The notes: generated from the letters alone by a model not told the origin. A DNA stretch of 64,000 bases from Hymenobacter sp. GOD-10R (GCF_035609205.1 NZ_CP141184.1:4843001-4907000); one strand, 5' to 3'; shown: positions 8,635 through 17,827, counted from the first letter of the stretch. Numbers and translations: made by a program.

Positions 8635-9423
8635 ATGGGGCTGATTACGTTTCTGTCCGACTTCGGCTACCGCGACCACTACGTAGCCGCCGTCAAAGCG
8701 CGACTGCTTCAGTTGGCGCCTACGCAACCGGTGCTGGACATCACCCATGCCATTGAACCCTTCAACATCGCTCACGCGCTATACGTTCTAAACGCGGTGT
8801 TTCGAGATTTCCCGCCGGGCACAGTACACCTGTTAGGGGTGAACGATTACGGTGGCCCTCAGCCACGCTGGCACGCTGCGTTGTACGAAGGGCACTACTT
8901 TGTGGGCGCCGACAATGGCTTGGTGGCCTTGCTTACCGATAGCTCGCCAGAAGAGTTGGTGCGCCTGCCGGCTTCTCCTACGCCCTCCCCTACGCGCGAC
9001 GTGCTGGCGCCCGCAGCCGTGCACCTAGCCCAAGGCGGCTTACTTGCCGACCTAGGCCCGGCTACTACCGACCTCAACCACAAGGTCAATCGGCAGCTTC
9101 GGCTACAAGATAACCGCATTACTGGCCACGTAGTGCACGTCGACCACTATGGCAACCTGATTACCAACATCAGCCGCACAGCCGTGGAGGTTATTGGGCG
9201 GGGTCGCCCTTGTACCGTGCATTTCGCCCGCGAAACCGTCCGCGACATTGCTCCTCATTTCCAAGCCTCTGACCCTGGCGATGCCGTCTGCATCTTCAAT
9301 AGCCAGGATACTTTGTGCATTGGTATCAACCAAGGGAATGCCGCTGAGCTGCTGGGCCTCTACTTCGACTCGCAGGTAGACATCCGCTTTCCGGTAGAGA
9401 CAGAAGTCGAAGCCAAAACCTAA
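8635..9423 (+). CDS. SAM hydroxide adenosyltransferase (DUF62 family)
   Basis: 262 residues of the family that hydrolyses S-adenosylmethionine to adenosine and methionine using a water-derived hydroxide, related to fluorinase and chlorinase. Family marks are ITFLSDFGYRDHYVAAVKA at residues 3-21 (SAM-binding Asp), the DITHAI segment near 39, and a C-terminal half with HVDHYGNLITNI near 166 and the ligand loop near 230. The halogenase-specific loop is not seen. The gene has its own promoter and diverges from phoH. Confidence 0.9.
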   Translation: MGLITFLSDFGYRDHYVAAVKARLLQLAPTQPVLDITHAIEPFNIAHALYVLNAVFRDFPPGTVHLLGVNDYGGPQPRWHAALYEGHYFVGADNGLVALLTDSSPEELVRLPASPTPSPTRDVLAPAAVHLAQGGLLADLGPATTDLNHKVNRQLRLQDNRITGHVVHVDHYGNLITNISRTAVEVIGRGRPCTVHFARETVRDIAPHFQASDPGDAVCIFNSQDTLCIGINQGNAAELLGLYFDSQVDIRFPVETEVEAKT

Positions 9424-9551
9424 CTAGCATCTTTTAAATACCGCTGTTTATCAACTACTTATGTTTGTTTTTATATTATGTTAAGTAGTACCAGACAATA
9501 TGTCATTCCTCTGTATGCCTTGCTTACGGCCAAATTAGACTAGCTCGACCA

Positions 9552-9872
9552 ATGATCCAAAGAGTTGTGCGCATGACCTTTCGCCCTGATGCTGTGGCAG
9601 AGTTTCTGCGCCTTTTTGAAGCATCGCAAGACAGAATCCGGCAAGCACACGGCTGCCGACACCTAGAACTCTGGCAAGACGCCGAACAGCCTACTATCTT
9701 TTGCACGTATAGCCATTGGGATTCAGTAGCTGTGCTAGACCAATACCGGTGCTCCACGTTATTCGGAGAGGTGTGGCCCGCCACTAAAGCGCTATTCATG
9801 GCGCCTCCCCTCGCTTTTTCCGTACAGCACGTTGTGCCTACGGATGCAGCCCTGCTTACCTCACAGGGTTAA
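9552..9872 (+). CDS. Antibiotic biosynthesis monooxygenase (ABM) fold protein
   Basis: 106-residue single ABM dimeric ferredoxin-like domain. The start MIQRVVRMTFRPDAVAEFLR, the central GCRHLELWQDA strand and the CTYSHWDSVAVLDQYR helix are typical of small stress-type ABM proteins. These often act as quinol or haem-related monooxygenases, but many have unknown substrates. A TATGTTTG element at 9460-9467 may be its promoter. hscB follows 11 bp after its stop, so the two are likely one transcript. Confidence 0.85.
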   Translation: MIQRVVRMTFRPDAVAEFLRLFEASQDRIRQAHGCRHLELWQDAEQPTIFCTYSHWDSVAVLDQYRCSTLFGEVWPATKALFMAPPLAFSVQHVVPTDAALLTSQG

Positions 9873-9883
9873 CTCTTTTTACC

Positions 9884-10426
9884 ATGACGCCAAACTACTT
9901 CGAATTTTACGACTTACCCGAAACCTTCCAGCCTGACGCAGCCGCGCTGAAGCGACAGTATTATACCCTCAGCCGCGAATACCACCCCGACTTTCACGCT
10001 ACTGAAAGCCCAGAGCGGCAGCAAGAAATTCTGCACCTAGCTACGCTCAACACGAATGCTTATCGCACCCTCTCCGATCCCGACCTGCGTATGGCCTACA
10101 TTTTAGGCTTGCATGGCCTGCTAGAAGAAGGAAAACAGGAACTTCCGGCAGATTTTTTAATGGAAGTTATGGAGCTCAATGAGCAGCTAATGGAGCTAGA
10201 GTTCGAGCCTGATGCAGAAGCAGTACAACGCGTTGAAAATGAGGTAAACGCCTTATCCGAAACCTTCGACGCTGGTATCGAACCCGTGCTGGCTGGCTAC
10301 CCAGGATTGCCCGTCGATGTGCGCCCACAAGCGCTCCAACAGATCCGCACTTATTATTTGAAACGACGTTACCTCTTGCGAATTCGAGAAAGTCTCTCTA
10401 AGTTTGCCACCCGTTCCGAGTCGTAG
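9884..10426 (+). CDS. hscB: Iron-sulfur cluster co-chaperone HscB
   Basis: 180-residue J-domain protein that brings IscU-type scaffolds to the HscA chaperone. The J-domain (residues 3-75) has the invariant H34-P35-D36 and the family's FEFYDLPETF start. The C-terminal three-helix HSCB oligomerisation domain spans about 90-175 (LMEVMELNEQLMELEFEPDA). No isc or suf genes are adjacent. The stop is 11 bp before a tRNA-Leu gene, so a joint transcript is possible. Confidence 0.92.
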   Translation: MTPNYFEFYDLPETFQPDAAALKRQYYTLSREYHPDFHATESPERQQEILHLATLNTNAYRTLSDPDLRMAYILGLHGLLEEGKQELPADFLMEVMELNEQLMELEFEPDAEAVQRVENEVNALSETFDAGIEPVLAGYPGLPVDVRPQALQQIRTYYLKRRYLLRIRESLSKFATRSES

Positions 10427-10437
10427 GAACGAGATAA

Positions 10438-10519
10438 GCCCAGATGGCGGAATCGGTAGACGCGTTGGTCTCAAACACCAATATCGCAAGATGTGCCGGT
10501 TCGACCCCGGCTCTGGGTA
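10438..10519 (+). tRNA. tRNA-Leu (anticodon CAA)
   Basis: 82-nt class II tRNA. Acceptor GCCCAGA pairs with TCTGGGT (first pair G-T), the D loop has the usual GG, the anticodon stem TTGGT/ACCAA holds loop CTCAAAC, giving anticodon CAA for UUG codons. A long variable arm and a GCCGG-TTCGACC-CCGGC T arm complete it. Discriminator A at 10519; CCA is not encoded. Confidence 0.95.
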
Positions 10520-10546
10520 CTTTTCAGCTGTTTAACAGCACCATTA

Positions 10547-10597
10547 GCCAAAACCCGGCCTTTCTAACACACTAGAAAGGCCGGGTTTTGGCTTTTT
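10547..10597 (+). terminator. Strong terminator after tRNA-Leu
   Basis: Stem of about 20 bp: GCCAAAACCCGGCCTTTCTA pairs with TAGAAAGGCCGGGTTTTGGC around ACACAC, followed by TTTTT. It ends the hscB/tRNA transcript. Confidence 0.93.
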
Positions 10598-10824
10598 GCA
10601 TTTTCAGCACTACATGATTTTGTTTGAATCCGCATTAGGGACGTAGTGCTCTCCAACGAGTACTTAGCGATAACAGCAGATCCGAATCCCTAACAAAACC
10701 TTGAGCAAGTCAAGCGTCGGCTTAGGTGGTACTAGAACGGATGAAACGACGAAGTTGCTTGGTGCCTAGAGCTTCTTGCTGGCCTAGTAGCTACCGTCTA
10801 TCTTACAATTTTCTGGCTCCTGCG

Positions 10825-11184
10825 TTAGCGTGCATCTAGCTCTAGCGATACTAGGGAACCTAGGTATACCACTGGTGCTACAGGTGCCAAGCTCAATACC
10901 TCCTCTATAGCTTGTTCACGCTCACTCACGGTATGATAAGTAGCTCCGTGTGCGATGATTTCACCAGCATCATCGTGCAGTAGAAAGGCGTAGCTACACG
11001 GCGTATCACTCCGCGTCAAATATTGCGGCCGGCAATATGCCCGGATATTCATGATACCGATGTAGCAGCCAGGCTTGAAGAAATAGGGATGCCCCGTTAG
11101 CAGCACGTCGGCGTGCTGATTTCGTAAATGAAAATGGTAAAGAGTATCGGCTCCCCGAAAAATTTCAAAATGAGACTCAAGCAT
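10825..11184 (-). CDS. DUF1508 (YegP-like) protein
   Basis: 119 residues that look like two degenerate DUF1508 units: FEIFRGADTLYHFHLRNQHA with DVLLTGHPYFFK, then SYAFLLHDDAGEIIAHGATY with a helix SEREQAIEEV. YegP-type proteins are small cytoplasmic beta-alpha proteins of unknown function. No signal peptide. Position alone on the minus strand between the tRNA terminator and a 321-bp gap gives no functional hint. Confidence 0.65.
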   Translation of the reverse strand: MLESHFEIFRGADTLYHFHLRNQHADVLLTGHPYFFKPGCYIGIMNIRAYCRPQYLTRSDTPCSYAFLLHDDAGEIIAHGATYHTVSEREQAIEEVLSLAPVAPVVYLGSLVSLELDAR

Positions 11185-11505
11185 ACAAGACTATAGGCAA
11201 CAACAAAACAGGATAGGTAGAAAGCCAAGAGGTATGGTTACAATGATTACATATTTATATTGAAATTTTACTATGTTTTTTAACATTATTTAACCTTCAC
11301 TTCTTTATTCCGGAGAGGTAAAAAAGAAGCTAGCAGTTAATGCTCCGCTTTGATTGCGGGCACATACGAAGTTGCTAGCTGGTTGGTTTTACTTCTTTTG
11401 AAAAATTATATTTCTTGTTTTTCATGAAGTGCAGGAGCAAATGCTAGTTGTAGGAAAGAATAGACATCAGTTCAATAGACTGGACATACTTACCCTAGGT
11501 TTATA
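11185..11505. other. Intergenic region, AT-rich, with weak inverted repeat
   Basis: No gene seen. An inverted repeat AGCTAGCA (11328-11335) / TGCTAGCT (11373-11380), flanked by AAAAGAAG-like and CTTCTTTT sequence, could form a long hairpin ending the minus-strand gene at 11506. The 11220-11320 part is strongly AT-rich and may hold the promoter of the DUF1508 gene. Confidence 0.45.
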
Positions 11506-12429
11506 TCACACCGTTAAATCAACCAATAAGGCGGTAGAACCCCCTGCATCGTCGTCCGTAACCAGCAAAAGCTCGTACTGTCCTGGCCCAATTATGTGGC
11601 GCACTGCTACGCTCTCTACTTTGCCACGGTACGGCTTTCCATCGGGCAACACGAGTTGGGTAAGCGGCAAGGTAATAGGAGCTGTAGCGTTATGCGATAC
11701 AGGGAAGGGCAATACTCCCACGAAGCTGCCCAGCACCGCCCCATCGGCTATGGCATCACTCGTATCTTCAACGGAGGCCGTTACAAACAGTGTGTCCTGA
11801 AATACGGTAGCTCCTGAAAAACCCGCAGGTTTTCCTTCGATGGTAGGCAAGACGTACAGCTGCGTCTGCACCCTAGGTACCTGCATCTGACGATGGCGCA
11901 GATAGTCGAGCGTGGGCATAAGCGGCAAGCGGAACACTAAGTTGCCGGCCGCAGACCCTACCGTTCGCTGAAACAGTAACAACTCCGTTTGGGTAGTAGC
12001 GGCAGCTTCTAGGTTGAGCGTGATGCCCGGCGGCAAAGCCGCCCTCAGTGCTGCGTACAAGCCCGCCAACGACACCGGATACACAGTAGCCGCTGCCTTT
12101 GCATCGGCTGTCAGGCCAACCCAGAATCCGTTTTCACGCGCCGCAGTTGCTCCAGAGCCTAGCAAAAGGAGGCTAGTTTCGCCATCAGGACCAGGCACTA
12201 CGGTCATGCTTTCGAGGTCTAGCTTTAGATTTTTGGGAATGCGGCCGGTGCTGAAGTGGGCCGTTTCGAACAACGTGATGGGCGCACCAGCCGCAAACGA
12301 GTGTGCATCGAGGCAGTACAGAAAAGGCGAATCATCCCCGATGATGTACGCCCGGTCGCCTATTACCTCCACCCCAGATGCCGACGGCAGATTAGGCAAT
12401 TCCAACTGACGCAGAATAGTAGCTTGCAT
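11506..12429 (-). CDS. Predicted beta-propeller protein (DUF6929-like)
   Basis: 307 residues, no signal peptide or membrane segment. Repeated strand patterns such as GVEVIGDRAYIIGDDSPFLY near residues 19-38, ESMTVVPGPDGETSLLLLGS near 75 and VESVAVRHIIGPGQYELLLV near the C-terminus suggest a propeller of WD40/NHL kind. I recall similar Hymenobacter proteins as DUF6929, from memory only. Function unknown. ATG at 12429 chosen; TTG at 12441 is in frame. It is flanked by a bidirectional terminator at 12459-12502. Confidence 0.7.
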   Translation of the reverse strand: MQATILRQLELPNLPSASGVEVIGDRAYIIGDDSPFLYCLDAHSFAAGAPITLFETAHFSTGRIPKNLKLDLESMTVVPGPDGETSLLLLGSGATAARENGFWVGLTADAKAAATVYPVSLAGLYAALRAALPPGITLNLEAAATTQTELLLFQRTVGSAAGNLVFRLPLMPTLDYLRHRQMQVPRVQTQLYVLPTIEGKPAGFSGATVFQDTLFVTASVEDTSDAIADGAVLGSFVGVLPFPVSHNATAPITLPLTQLVLPDGKPYRGKVESVAVRHIIGPGQYELLLVTDDDAGGSTALLVDLTV

Positions 12430-12458
12430 GGGCACTATCAAATAGAAACTGGATGAAC

Positions 12459-12502
12459 AAAAAAGACCGTCAAGCAGCTATATACTGCTTGACGGTCTTT
12501 TC
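12459..12502. terminator. Bidirectional terminator after the OmpA gene
   Basis: AAAAGACCGTCAAGCAG pairs with CTGCTTGACGGTCTTTT around CTATATA. It sits 24 bp past the stop of the minus-strand OmpA gene. Confidence 0.92.
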
Positions 12503-12525
12503 AGAAAGATTCAGGCAGAACCTAG

Positions 12526-14556
12526 CTACTGCTTGGTAATCGTGAATTCTACGCGCCGATTGAGTCGGCGGGTTTCTTCTTTTTCGTTGCTGCCCCGGGG
12601 CTTTGTACCGCCATAGCCAATTACACTGATCCTATTCTCGGCAATGCCGCGGGTAATAAGGTAGCGGCGTACTTCTGCTACGCGGTCTTCCGAGAGCTTC
12701 TGGTTGAGCGCTGGATTGCCCTGGTTATCGGTGTGCCCTTCGAGGCGGATATTCACCGTGGGGTTGTCGGTGAGAGTACGGGCGAGGCGATTCAGCTCAG
12801 CGTACGAATCGGGTAGTAGTGCGTATTTGCCTTGGGCAAAAATGAGGGTAGGTAGTTCCAAGCTTGAGCCAACGCTCGCCGGCACAAGCAGCAAATCGCG
12901 GTTGAGCGAGCCCACCATCGTTACGGTGTCAGAGGCCGTAAGATAGCTAGTGCTGGTAGCCGCTAGGCGGTACTGCCCCGGAGGCAAGGAGAATTGAAAT
13001 CCGCCACCCGACGCGTCGGTGCGGGCCGTTGCGTTAAAAGCTAGGTCGCTGCTGAGGCGGGTCACTTTCACTTCTGCCACAACGGGCTTTCGCGTTTTGG
13101 CGTCGAGCGCCCGACCTGTGAGCAACGTACGAGCCGCTACCTGCGGATCGACAGGAGCAGTGACCGCCGTATCGATGGGCGGTATGCCGGCAACAGCCCG
13201 AAAGAGGTCGGCAGGATTGTTAGCCGTACGCCCCGATGCAAAATAGGCCTGCTTGCCGTCGGGCGTGAGGCTAAGGTAAGCATCAAAGCCTGGCCCGTTG
13301 AGCGGCGCTCCTAGGTTACGGGGCTCCGTCCAGTTCGTCCAAGTGTCGTCGAGGCGGGTACTCACGAAAATATCGGCGCCGCCGTAGCCCGCGTGGCCAT
13401 ACGACGAGAAATACAAGGTCTTGCCATCGGGTGCCAGCCAAGGTGCAAACTCAAAGCCCGGCGAGTTGAGTACTCGACCTAGGTTCAATGGCTCCGACCA
13501 AGCTCCGCCCGACCCTGCCCGGCTCACATACAAGTCGTTGTTACCGTAGGAATCGGAGCGCTCCAGCGAAAGTAGTAAGATCTTCTCGTCGGGCGTTTCG
13601 AAGAAGTCCGTAGCGATATTGGTGGAATAGTAATTAGCAATTGACAGGCGTTGGGGCCGTGAGCCTTTCGCCAAGTTGCGCGCCACCTTCGACACGCCTT
13701 CGTCGCGGAAGCTACCTTCGCGTTCATACGTGCCGCGTACGAGCAGCGAATTGCCGTTGTTCGTAATGGCCATCACCCCATTGTGCTGGGGCGTGTTTAA
13801 AGCGTCTAAGCGCGTGGCGGTGGCCCATGCTCGTCCGTCGGCGGATGTGCTCAGCCAGCTGTCGCCTGACTCCGTATTGCCTTCCGTATTAGCGTCGTAC
13901 TTCGTTCGCACGAAATACAAAGTGTGGCCATCAGGCGCTAGCACAGGTTTTAACTCATTGCCGGGCGTGTTCAAGGCAGTTAGCGGCTCGGGTGTGCCAA
14001 AGCTTGGCTGCTTAGGATCTAGGTTTAGATGCAGCTTAAATAAGCGCCACTGCTGCGTAGCACGGTTCTGAGCCTGCTGCGCTACTATGGGGGTGCCATT
14101 GGCTTTATCAGCCGCGGCCAGCGACGCGCAGCGCTCGGTGCCGCGGTTAAGCAGCTGAATACTCCCAACTGGCCCGCCGGCTGTCAGTGCCCATTGTTGG
14201 TAGAAGCTGCCCGACCAAGGCCGCTGTACAAGCGGCGAACTTTCCTCGTTCTTATCAACGGTCAAGCACGCGCCGCTATGCTTGGCTTCGATGCGAAAAT
14301 ACACGCTACCGGGCGACACCCGTACAAAGCGCCACTGCTGACTCGGAGACTGAGTAAATTCCCACTGCACCGTAGCAGCACCGGGCTCAGCGGAGGCATT
14401 GGCCACATCGAGCGAACGACCACTGCTGCGAGCTATGATGCCGTAGTACGAGTTTTCGTCGGGCAAAAAAGCAGGCTGTTGTGCCCATAGTGGCTCGGCG
14501 CGGAGCCCTAGCACTACTAATAGGAGAAAAAGAAATCGAAACGACAAAGCATTCAT
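12526..14556 (-). CDS. Exported OmpA-family protein with ricin-like and PD40 domains
   Basis: 676 residues. A signal peptide (1-25, cut near LWAQ|QP) leads to a ricin-type beta-trefoil lectin-like domain at about 35-175 with three QQW repeats. PD40/WD40-like propeller repeats follow at 185-440 (LAPDGHTLYFVRT, LAPDGKTLYFSS, LTPDGKQAYFAS). A CarboxypepD_reg-like Ig fold occupies 470-550, and an OmpA C-terminal peptidoglycan-binding domain 560-674 (LEGHTDNQGNPALNQKLSEDRVAE). It is anchored to peptidoglycan, probably in the outer membrane. The ricin-like domain in front of PD40-OmpA is the less usual part. Single gene with own terminator. Confidence 0.9.
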   Translation of the reverse strand: MNALSFRFLFLLLVVLGLRAEPLWAQQPAFLPDENSYYGIIARSSGRSLDVANASAEPGAATVQWEFTQSPSQQWRFVRVSPGSVYFRIEAKHSGACLTVDKNEESSPLVQRPWSGSFYQQWALTAGGPVGSIQLLNRGTERCASLAAADKANGTPIVAQQAQNRATQQWRLFKLHLNLDPKQPSFGTPEPLTALNTPGNELKPVLAPDGHTLYFVRTKYDANTEGNTESGDSWLSTSADGRAWATATRLDALNTPQHNGVMAITNNGNSLLVRGTYEREGSFRDEGVSKVARNLAKGSRPQRLSIANYYSTNIATDFFETPDEKILLLSLERSDSYGNNDLYVSRAGSGGAWSEPLNLGRVLNSPGFEFAPWLAPDGKTLYFSSYGHAGYGGADIFVSTRLDDTWTNWTEPRNLGAPLNGPGFDAYLSLTPDGKQAYFASGRTANNPADLFRAVAGIPPIDTAVTAPVDPQVAARTLLTGRALDAKTRKPVVAEVKVTRLSSDLAFNATARTDASGGGFQFSLPPGQYRLAATSTSYLTASDTVTMVGSLNRDLLLVPASVGSSLELPTLIFAQGKYALLPDSYAELNRLARTLTDNPTVNIRLEGHTDNQGNPALNQKLSEDRVAEVRRYLITRGIAENRISVIGYGGTKPRGSNEKEETRRLNRRVEFTITKQ

Positions 14557-14635
14557 GCAAGCAAAACGACTAGACTGGGCCGCAAGTTAGCCGAAATCCG
14601 GCCGTAGCCTGTTCTACTGGTGCGGCACATAAAAA

Positions 14636-14669
14636 TGCCGCGCTTCCTTCGAACGAAGAAAGCGCGGCT
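14636..14669 (-). terminator. Terminator of the small gene at 14704
   Basis: GCCGCGCT … AGCGCGGC stem with a TTC/GAA-rich inner part; on the minus strand it is followed by ATTTTTA. It separates the small gene from the OmpA gene. Confidence 0.8.
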
Positions 14670-14703
14670 TTGCAGGTAAACAGGTGTACAGGCTAGGGCG
14701 ATA

Positions 14704-14913
14704 TTAGGAGCGGCTAGCGTTGTTAATGTATTTGAAGCGAACGAACCGTTCGTTCTCGTAGATAGCCGTAAAATGGCCACCTTCCGCCTGCTTGTTTTCG
14801 TTGTTTTTGCGATCTGCTGCTTTGGTAGGCGCAGGTGAGGTAGGTACCGAAGGATAAGCTCCGGGCATCACTCCGGGCATATGGCAGATGAAGGAGAGAA
14901 TTTTCGACGCCAT
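14704..14913 (-). CDS. Small conserved-looking protein of unknown function
   Basis: 69 residues from ATG at 14913. The N-terminal third is Pro-rich (MPGVMPGAYPSVPTSPAPTK), the middle is charged and Asn-rich, and the end GGHFTAIYENERFVRFKYIN looks like beta structure. No signal peptide, membrane segment or known domain recognised. A TACATTTG element at 15039-15032 on the minus strand and a good terminator downstream argue that this is a real transcript. The reading frame extends upstream to 14985 but the added residues fall in AT-rich leader sequence. Confidence 0.55.
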   Translation of the reverse strand: MASKILSFICHMPGVMPGAYPSVPTSPAPTKAADRKNNENKQAEGGHFTAIYENERFVRFKYINNASRS

Positions 14914-15294
14914 GGTAAAAAGTTTGTTTTTAATAAATAGGTGAGTGTAGTAGCTGGACCTTAGCAAGCCTAATTGCAACCGCAAAAATCGGCGCCTGTA
15001 CTTGAATAATCCAATCTTTTATAAGACGAATCAAATGTAAGAATATAATTATTGTTTTGGATGATGACAAGGTGAATTTTTTATTAAAAAAGATAAAAAT
15101 ACGTATAAACGCGTACTGATTGTCCGTGTTGATACATAGATAATAAGCTGACTGCTTGAATGATAACGTATCATAAATTGTTACATCTAAGTACCAGAAC
15201 TGAACTCTAGCATCGCCTCCCTTCCAGCTATTATTCACCTGCTACATCACTGACTTTCTGTTCAATTTCTCTCTTTCTCCTCATCTCTCCCCCT
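14914..15294. other. 381-bp AT-rich divergent intergenic region
   Basis: Lies between the diverging small gene and the DUF2945 gene. Clearly lower GC than the surroundings. On the minus strand TACATTTG at 15039-15032 fits a -7 element. No coding potential or known RNA structure seen. Confidence 0.5.
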
Positions 15295-15507
15295 ATGCGT
15301 AAAGGCACCAAAGTCAGTTGGAAATATGGTACTGGTACTGCCACCGGCAAGATTGAAGAAACCCACAAAGAATCGATAACGCGTAAGATGAAGGGCCATA
15401 CTGTTACGCGCCACGGCACGGCCGACAATCCCGCTTTCGTTATCCTTCAGACTAACGGCGACCGGGTACTCAAACTAAAAAGCGAAGTACAAGTGGTACC
15501 TAGCTAA
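15295..15507 (+). CDS. DUF2945 / HVA1-type TUDOR-like small protein
   Basis: 70 residues. RKGTKVSWKYGTGTATGKIE followed by T…G…RH…NPAF.I…NG..VLK…E is the pattern of the DUF2945 family (hypervirulence-associated TUDOR domain). These short beta-barrel proteins are widespread, cytoplasmic and of unknown role. The stop codon lies inside the left arm of a long palindromic terminator. Confidence 0.8.
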   Translation: MRKGTKVSWKYGTGTATGKIEETHKESITRKMKGHTVTRHGTADNPAFVILQTNGDRVLKLKSEVQVVPS

Positions 15508-15556
15508 AAAAGAAAGCCTTACCCGATGCGGGTAAGGCTTTCTTTTTTAGCTAGGT
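15498..15556. terminator. Bidirectional terminator, perfect 27-bp palindrome
   Basis: Arms 15498-15524 and 15530-15556 are fully complementary around GATGC, with A- and T-tracts inside the stem. It includes the stop codon of the DUF2945 gene and serves the convergent permease gene (stop at 15576). Confidence 0.95.
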
Positions 15557-15575
15557 AAAGAGGTTATCCCACTAA

Positions 15576-17156
15576 TTAAGCATTATGCTTGTCGGGTTTG
15601 ATGAAAGCTTCTTCGTCCATCTCGGTAGGCACTACCACGATGCCTCTTTGCAGCATTGAGTTGCGCTTGCCGTAAAGGAAGTAGACTACGAAGCCGAGCA
15701 GCATCCAGGCGAAAGCCACTTTTAAGGTAAACGAATCGAGGCCCACAATCAGCAGCGTACACACGATAGCCCCCATGATGGGCACCAGCGGAAAGGCGGG
15801 TGTGGAAAGCGGCGCGCGGAACGGGCGCGGCTGCGCGGGATCCGACTTGCGCATAATCCACACGCCGATGCTCACCAGCACGAAGGCCAGCAGGGTGCCA
15901 AACGAGGTGAGGTCGCCGGCCAGCGAGCCGGGCACGAAGGCCGCAAACAAACCCACGAACACCATCAGCATGAGGTTAGATTTGTAAGGCGTGTTGAACC
16001 TAGGGTGCAGTTCCGAGAAGGCTTTGGGCATGAGGCCGTCCTTGGCCATCGAGAAGAACACGCGGCTCTGGCCCATCAGCATGACGAGGATAACCGAGGT
16101 GAAACCGAGCAAAATACCAACCGTGACGGCCGTAGCCAGCCAGCCGTAGCCGGGCATGTGCGCCCGAATGGCGTAGGCCACCGATGCCTCGCCGCCCAGC
16201 GCAGGGTCAGCAAATTCGCGCCAATTGGCCACGCCCGTCAGCACGTGCCCAAACAAGATGTAGAGCACCGTGCAAATGGCCAACGAACCTAAGATACCGA
16301 TGGGCATGTCGCGCTTAGGATTTTTGGCCTCTTGCGCGGCCGTGCTCACGGCATCAAACCCGATGAACGCGAAGAACACAATGCCCGCGCCCCCGATGAT
16401 GCCGCCCCAGCCGTGCTTGAAAAAGCCTTCGTAGGTACGGACGGCTTCGCCAGCCGCGTTTTTCACCACGGCATCAGCCGGAATGAGGTAGGGCGTGTGG
16501 TTAGAAGGATTAATGAACTGCCAGCCTACGGCGATGAAAACCACTACGATGAGGGTTTTGAGCACCACGATAACGGCGTTGAACAGGGCTGACTCCTGAG
16601 TACCTTTCACTAGCAATAAGCTCAGCATCACGATGATGAGCAAGGCCGGCAGGTTGATGAGGCCGTGCTCGGTCACGCCGTTTATCACGGCCGACTCGAA
16701 GGGTGAGTGGCTGAGATTATATGGGATACTTGTCCCAAAAACCTCTAAGAGCTTGTTCAGGTATTCGCTCCAGGCGATGGACACGGTGGCCGCGCCCAGC
16801 GCGTATTCCATGATGAGCGCCCAGCCGATAACCCAGGCCACAAACTCGCCCATGGTGGTGTAGGCGTAGGTATAGGCCGAGCCGGCAATCGGAATCATGG
16901 CCGCAAACTCGGCGTAGCAAAGCCCAGCAAACACGCAGCCAAACGCGGCCAGGACAAACGCCAGCGTCACGCCCGGCCCCGAGGCCTGAGCCGCCGCCGC
17001 CGCCGTACGCACAAACAGGCCCGCCCCGATGATGGCGCCCACGCCCAGTGCCACGAGGTTGCCCGCACCCAGCGTGCGCTTGAGCGCGCCGTGCCCCGAA
17101 GAGTTGGCTTCACCCAGCAGTTGCGCTAAGGGTTTCTTGGCGAAAATATTTGCCAT
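15576..17156 (-). CDS. APC-family amino acid permease (cationic amino acid type)
   Basis: 526 residues from ATG at 17156 (MANIFAKKPLAQLLGEANSS). The N-terminal HGALKRTLGAGNLVALGVGAIIGAGLF is the APC substrate-binding first helix (G-x-G-A-I-I-G-x-G). About 12-14 membrane segments follow. EYALGAATVSIAWSEYLNKL and FAFIGFDAVSTAAQEAKNP are typical of the YfnA/CAT subgroup, which imports amino acids with protons or by exchange. The frame opens further upstream at 17219 but the added segment does not resemble the family. Confidence 0.9.
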   Translation of the reverse strand: MANIFAKKPLAQLLGEANSSGHGALKRTLGAGNLVALGVGAIIGAGLFVRTAAAAAQASGPGVTLAFVLAAFGCVFAGLCYAEFAAMIPIAGSAYTYAYTTMGEFVAWVIGWALIMEYALGAATVSIAWSEYLNKLLEVFGTSIPYNLSHSPFESAVINGVTEHGLINLPALLIIVMLSLLLVKGTQESALFNAVIVVLKTLIVVVFIAVGWQFINPSNHTPYLIPADAVVKNAAGEAVRTYEGFFKHGWGGIIGGAGIVFFAFIGFDAVSTAAQEAKNPKRDMPIGILGSLAICTVLYILFGHVLTGVANWREFADPALGGEASVAYAIRAHMPGYGWLATAVTVGILLGFTSVILVMLMGQSRVFFSMAKDGLMPKAFSELHPRFNTPYKSNLMLMVFVGLFAAFVPGSLAGDLTSFGTLLAFVLVSIGVWIMRKSDPAQPRPFRAPLSTPAFPLVPIMGAIVCTLLIVGLDSFTLKVAFAWMLLGFVVYFLYGKRNSMLQRGIVVVPTEMDEEAFIKPDKHNA

Positions 17157-17362
17157 AGACAGAATAGAAAATGAGAAAGTGAAAGAAGGTGTAGATGCTG
17201 TGGTGCAACAAAAAGCCACATTTCGGCTGGCCCGAATATAGCTTTTTATCCGGTTATCGTGGTTGAAGCTAGCGGAAGCGTAAACTTTCTCCGGTGTTGG
17301 TTAAACCTAGCGCTCGTCCTACCATCCAACCGCCAATACATACCTAAACAGACACACCCCTC

Positions 17363-17827
17363 ATGAAAAAGTTGCTCATCCTTCTCGCTGCTTTCGCCTT
17401 GTCTACGGGCGTAGCCTCTGCCCAAACCGATGATATGTCTAACGCTGGCGGCATGGCTCGTGGGGGCATGGGTCGCGGCATGCAACGCTCACCGGAACAA
17501 ATGGCCGAAGCTCGCGCCAAGCAGCTCACCACCCAGCTAGGTCTGAACGCCGACCAAACGGAGAAAGTACGCCAGCTCGCGCTTACCCAAGCGCAGCAGA
17601 TGCAGGAAAAGCGCGCCAGCGCGATGGCCAGCGGCGACCGGACTGCCATGCGCGGTGATATGCAAGCCGCTCGGGAACAATACGAAACCCAACTCAAAGG
17701 CATTCTGACGCCCGAGCAGTTCACCAAGTACACCACTATGCGCGACGAGCGGATGGAAGGCCGCCTAGAACAGCGCAAGGAAGGCAAAGCCAAAATGAAA
17801 GAAGACAAGGTTAAGCTGAAAAGCTAA
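17363..17827 (+). CDS. Periplasmic Spy/CpxP-like protein
   Basis: 154 residues. Signal peptide at 1-20 (MKKLLILLAAFALSTGVASA|Q), then a Gly/Met-rich stretch (GGMARGGMGRGMQRSP) and an all-helical, strongly charged region at 50-154. Segments such as AKQLTTQLGLNADQTEKVRQ and LKGILTPEQFTKYTTMRDER are the LTxxQ-type pairs of Spy/CpxP periplasmic chaperone-like proteins; in Bacteroidota such proteins are often called DUF4890. Role in envelope stress is inferred from the family. Confidence 0.75.
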   Translation: MKKLLILLAAFALSTGVASAQTDDMSNAGGMARGGMGRGMQRSPEQMAEARAKQLTTQLGLNADQTEKVRQLALTQAQQMQEKRASAMASGDRTAMRGDMQAAREQYETQLKGILTPEQFTKYTTMRDERMEGRLEQRKEGKAKMKEDKVKLKS

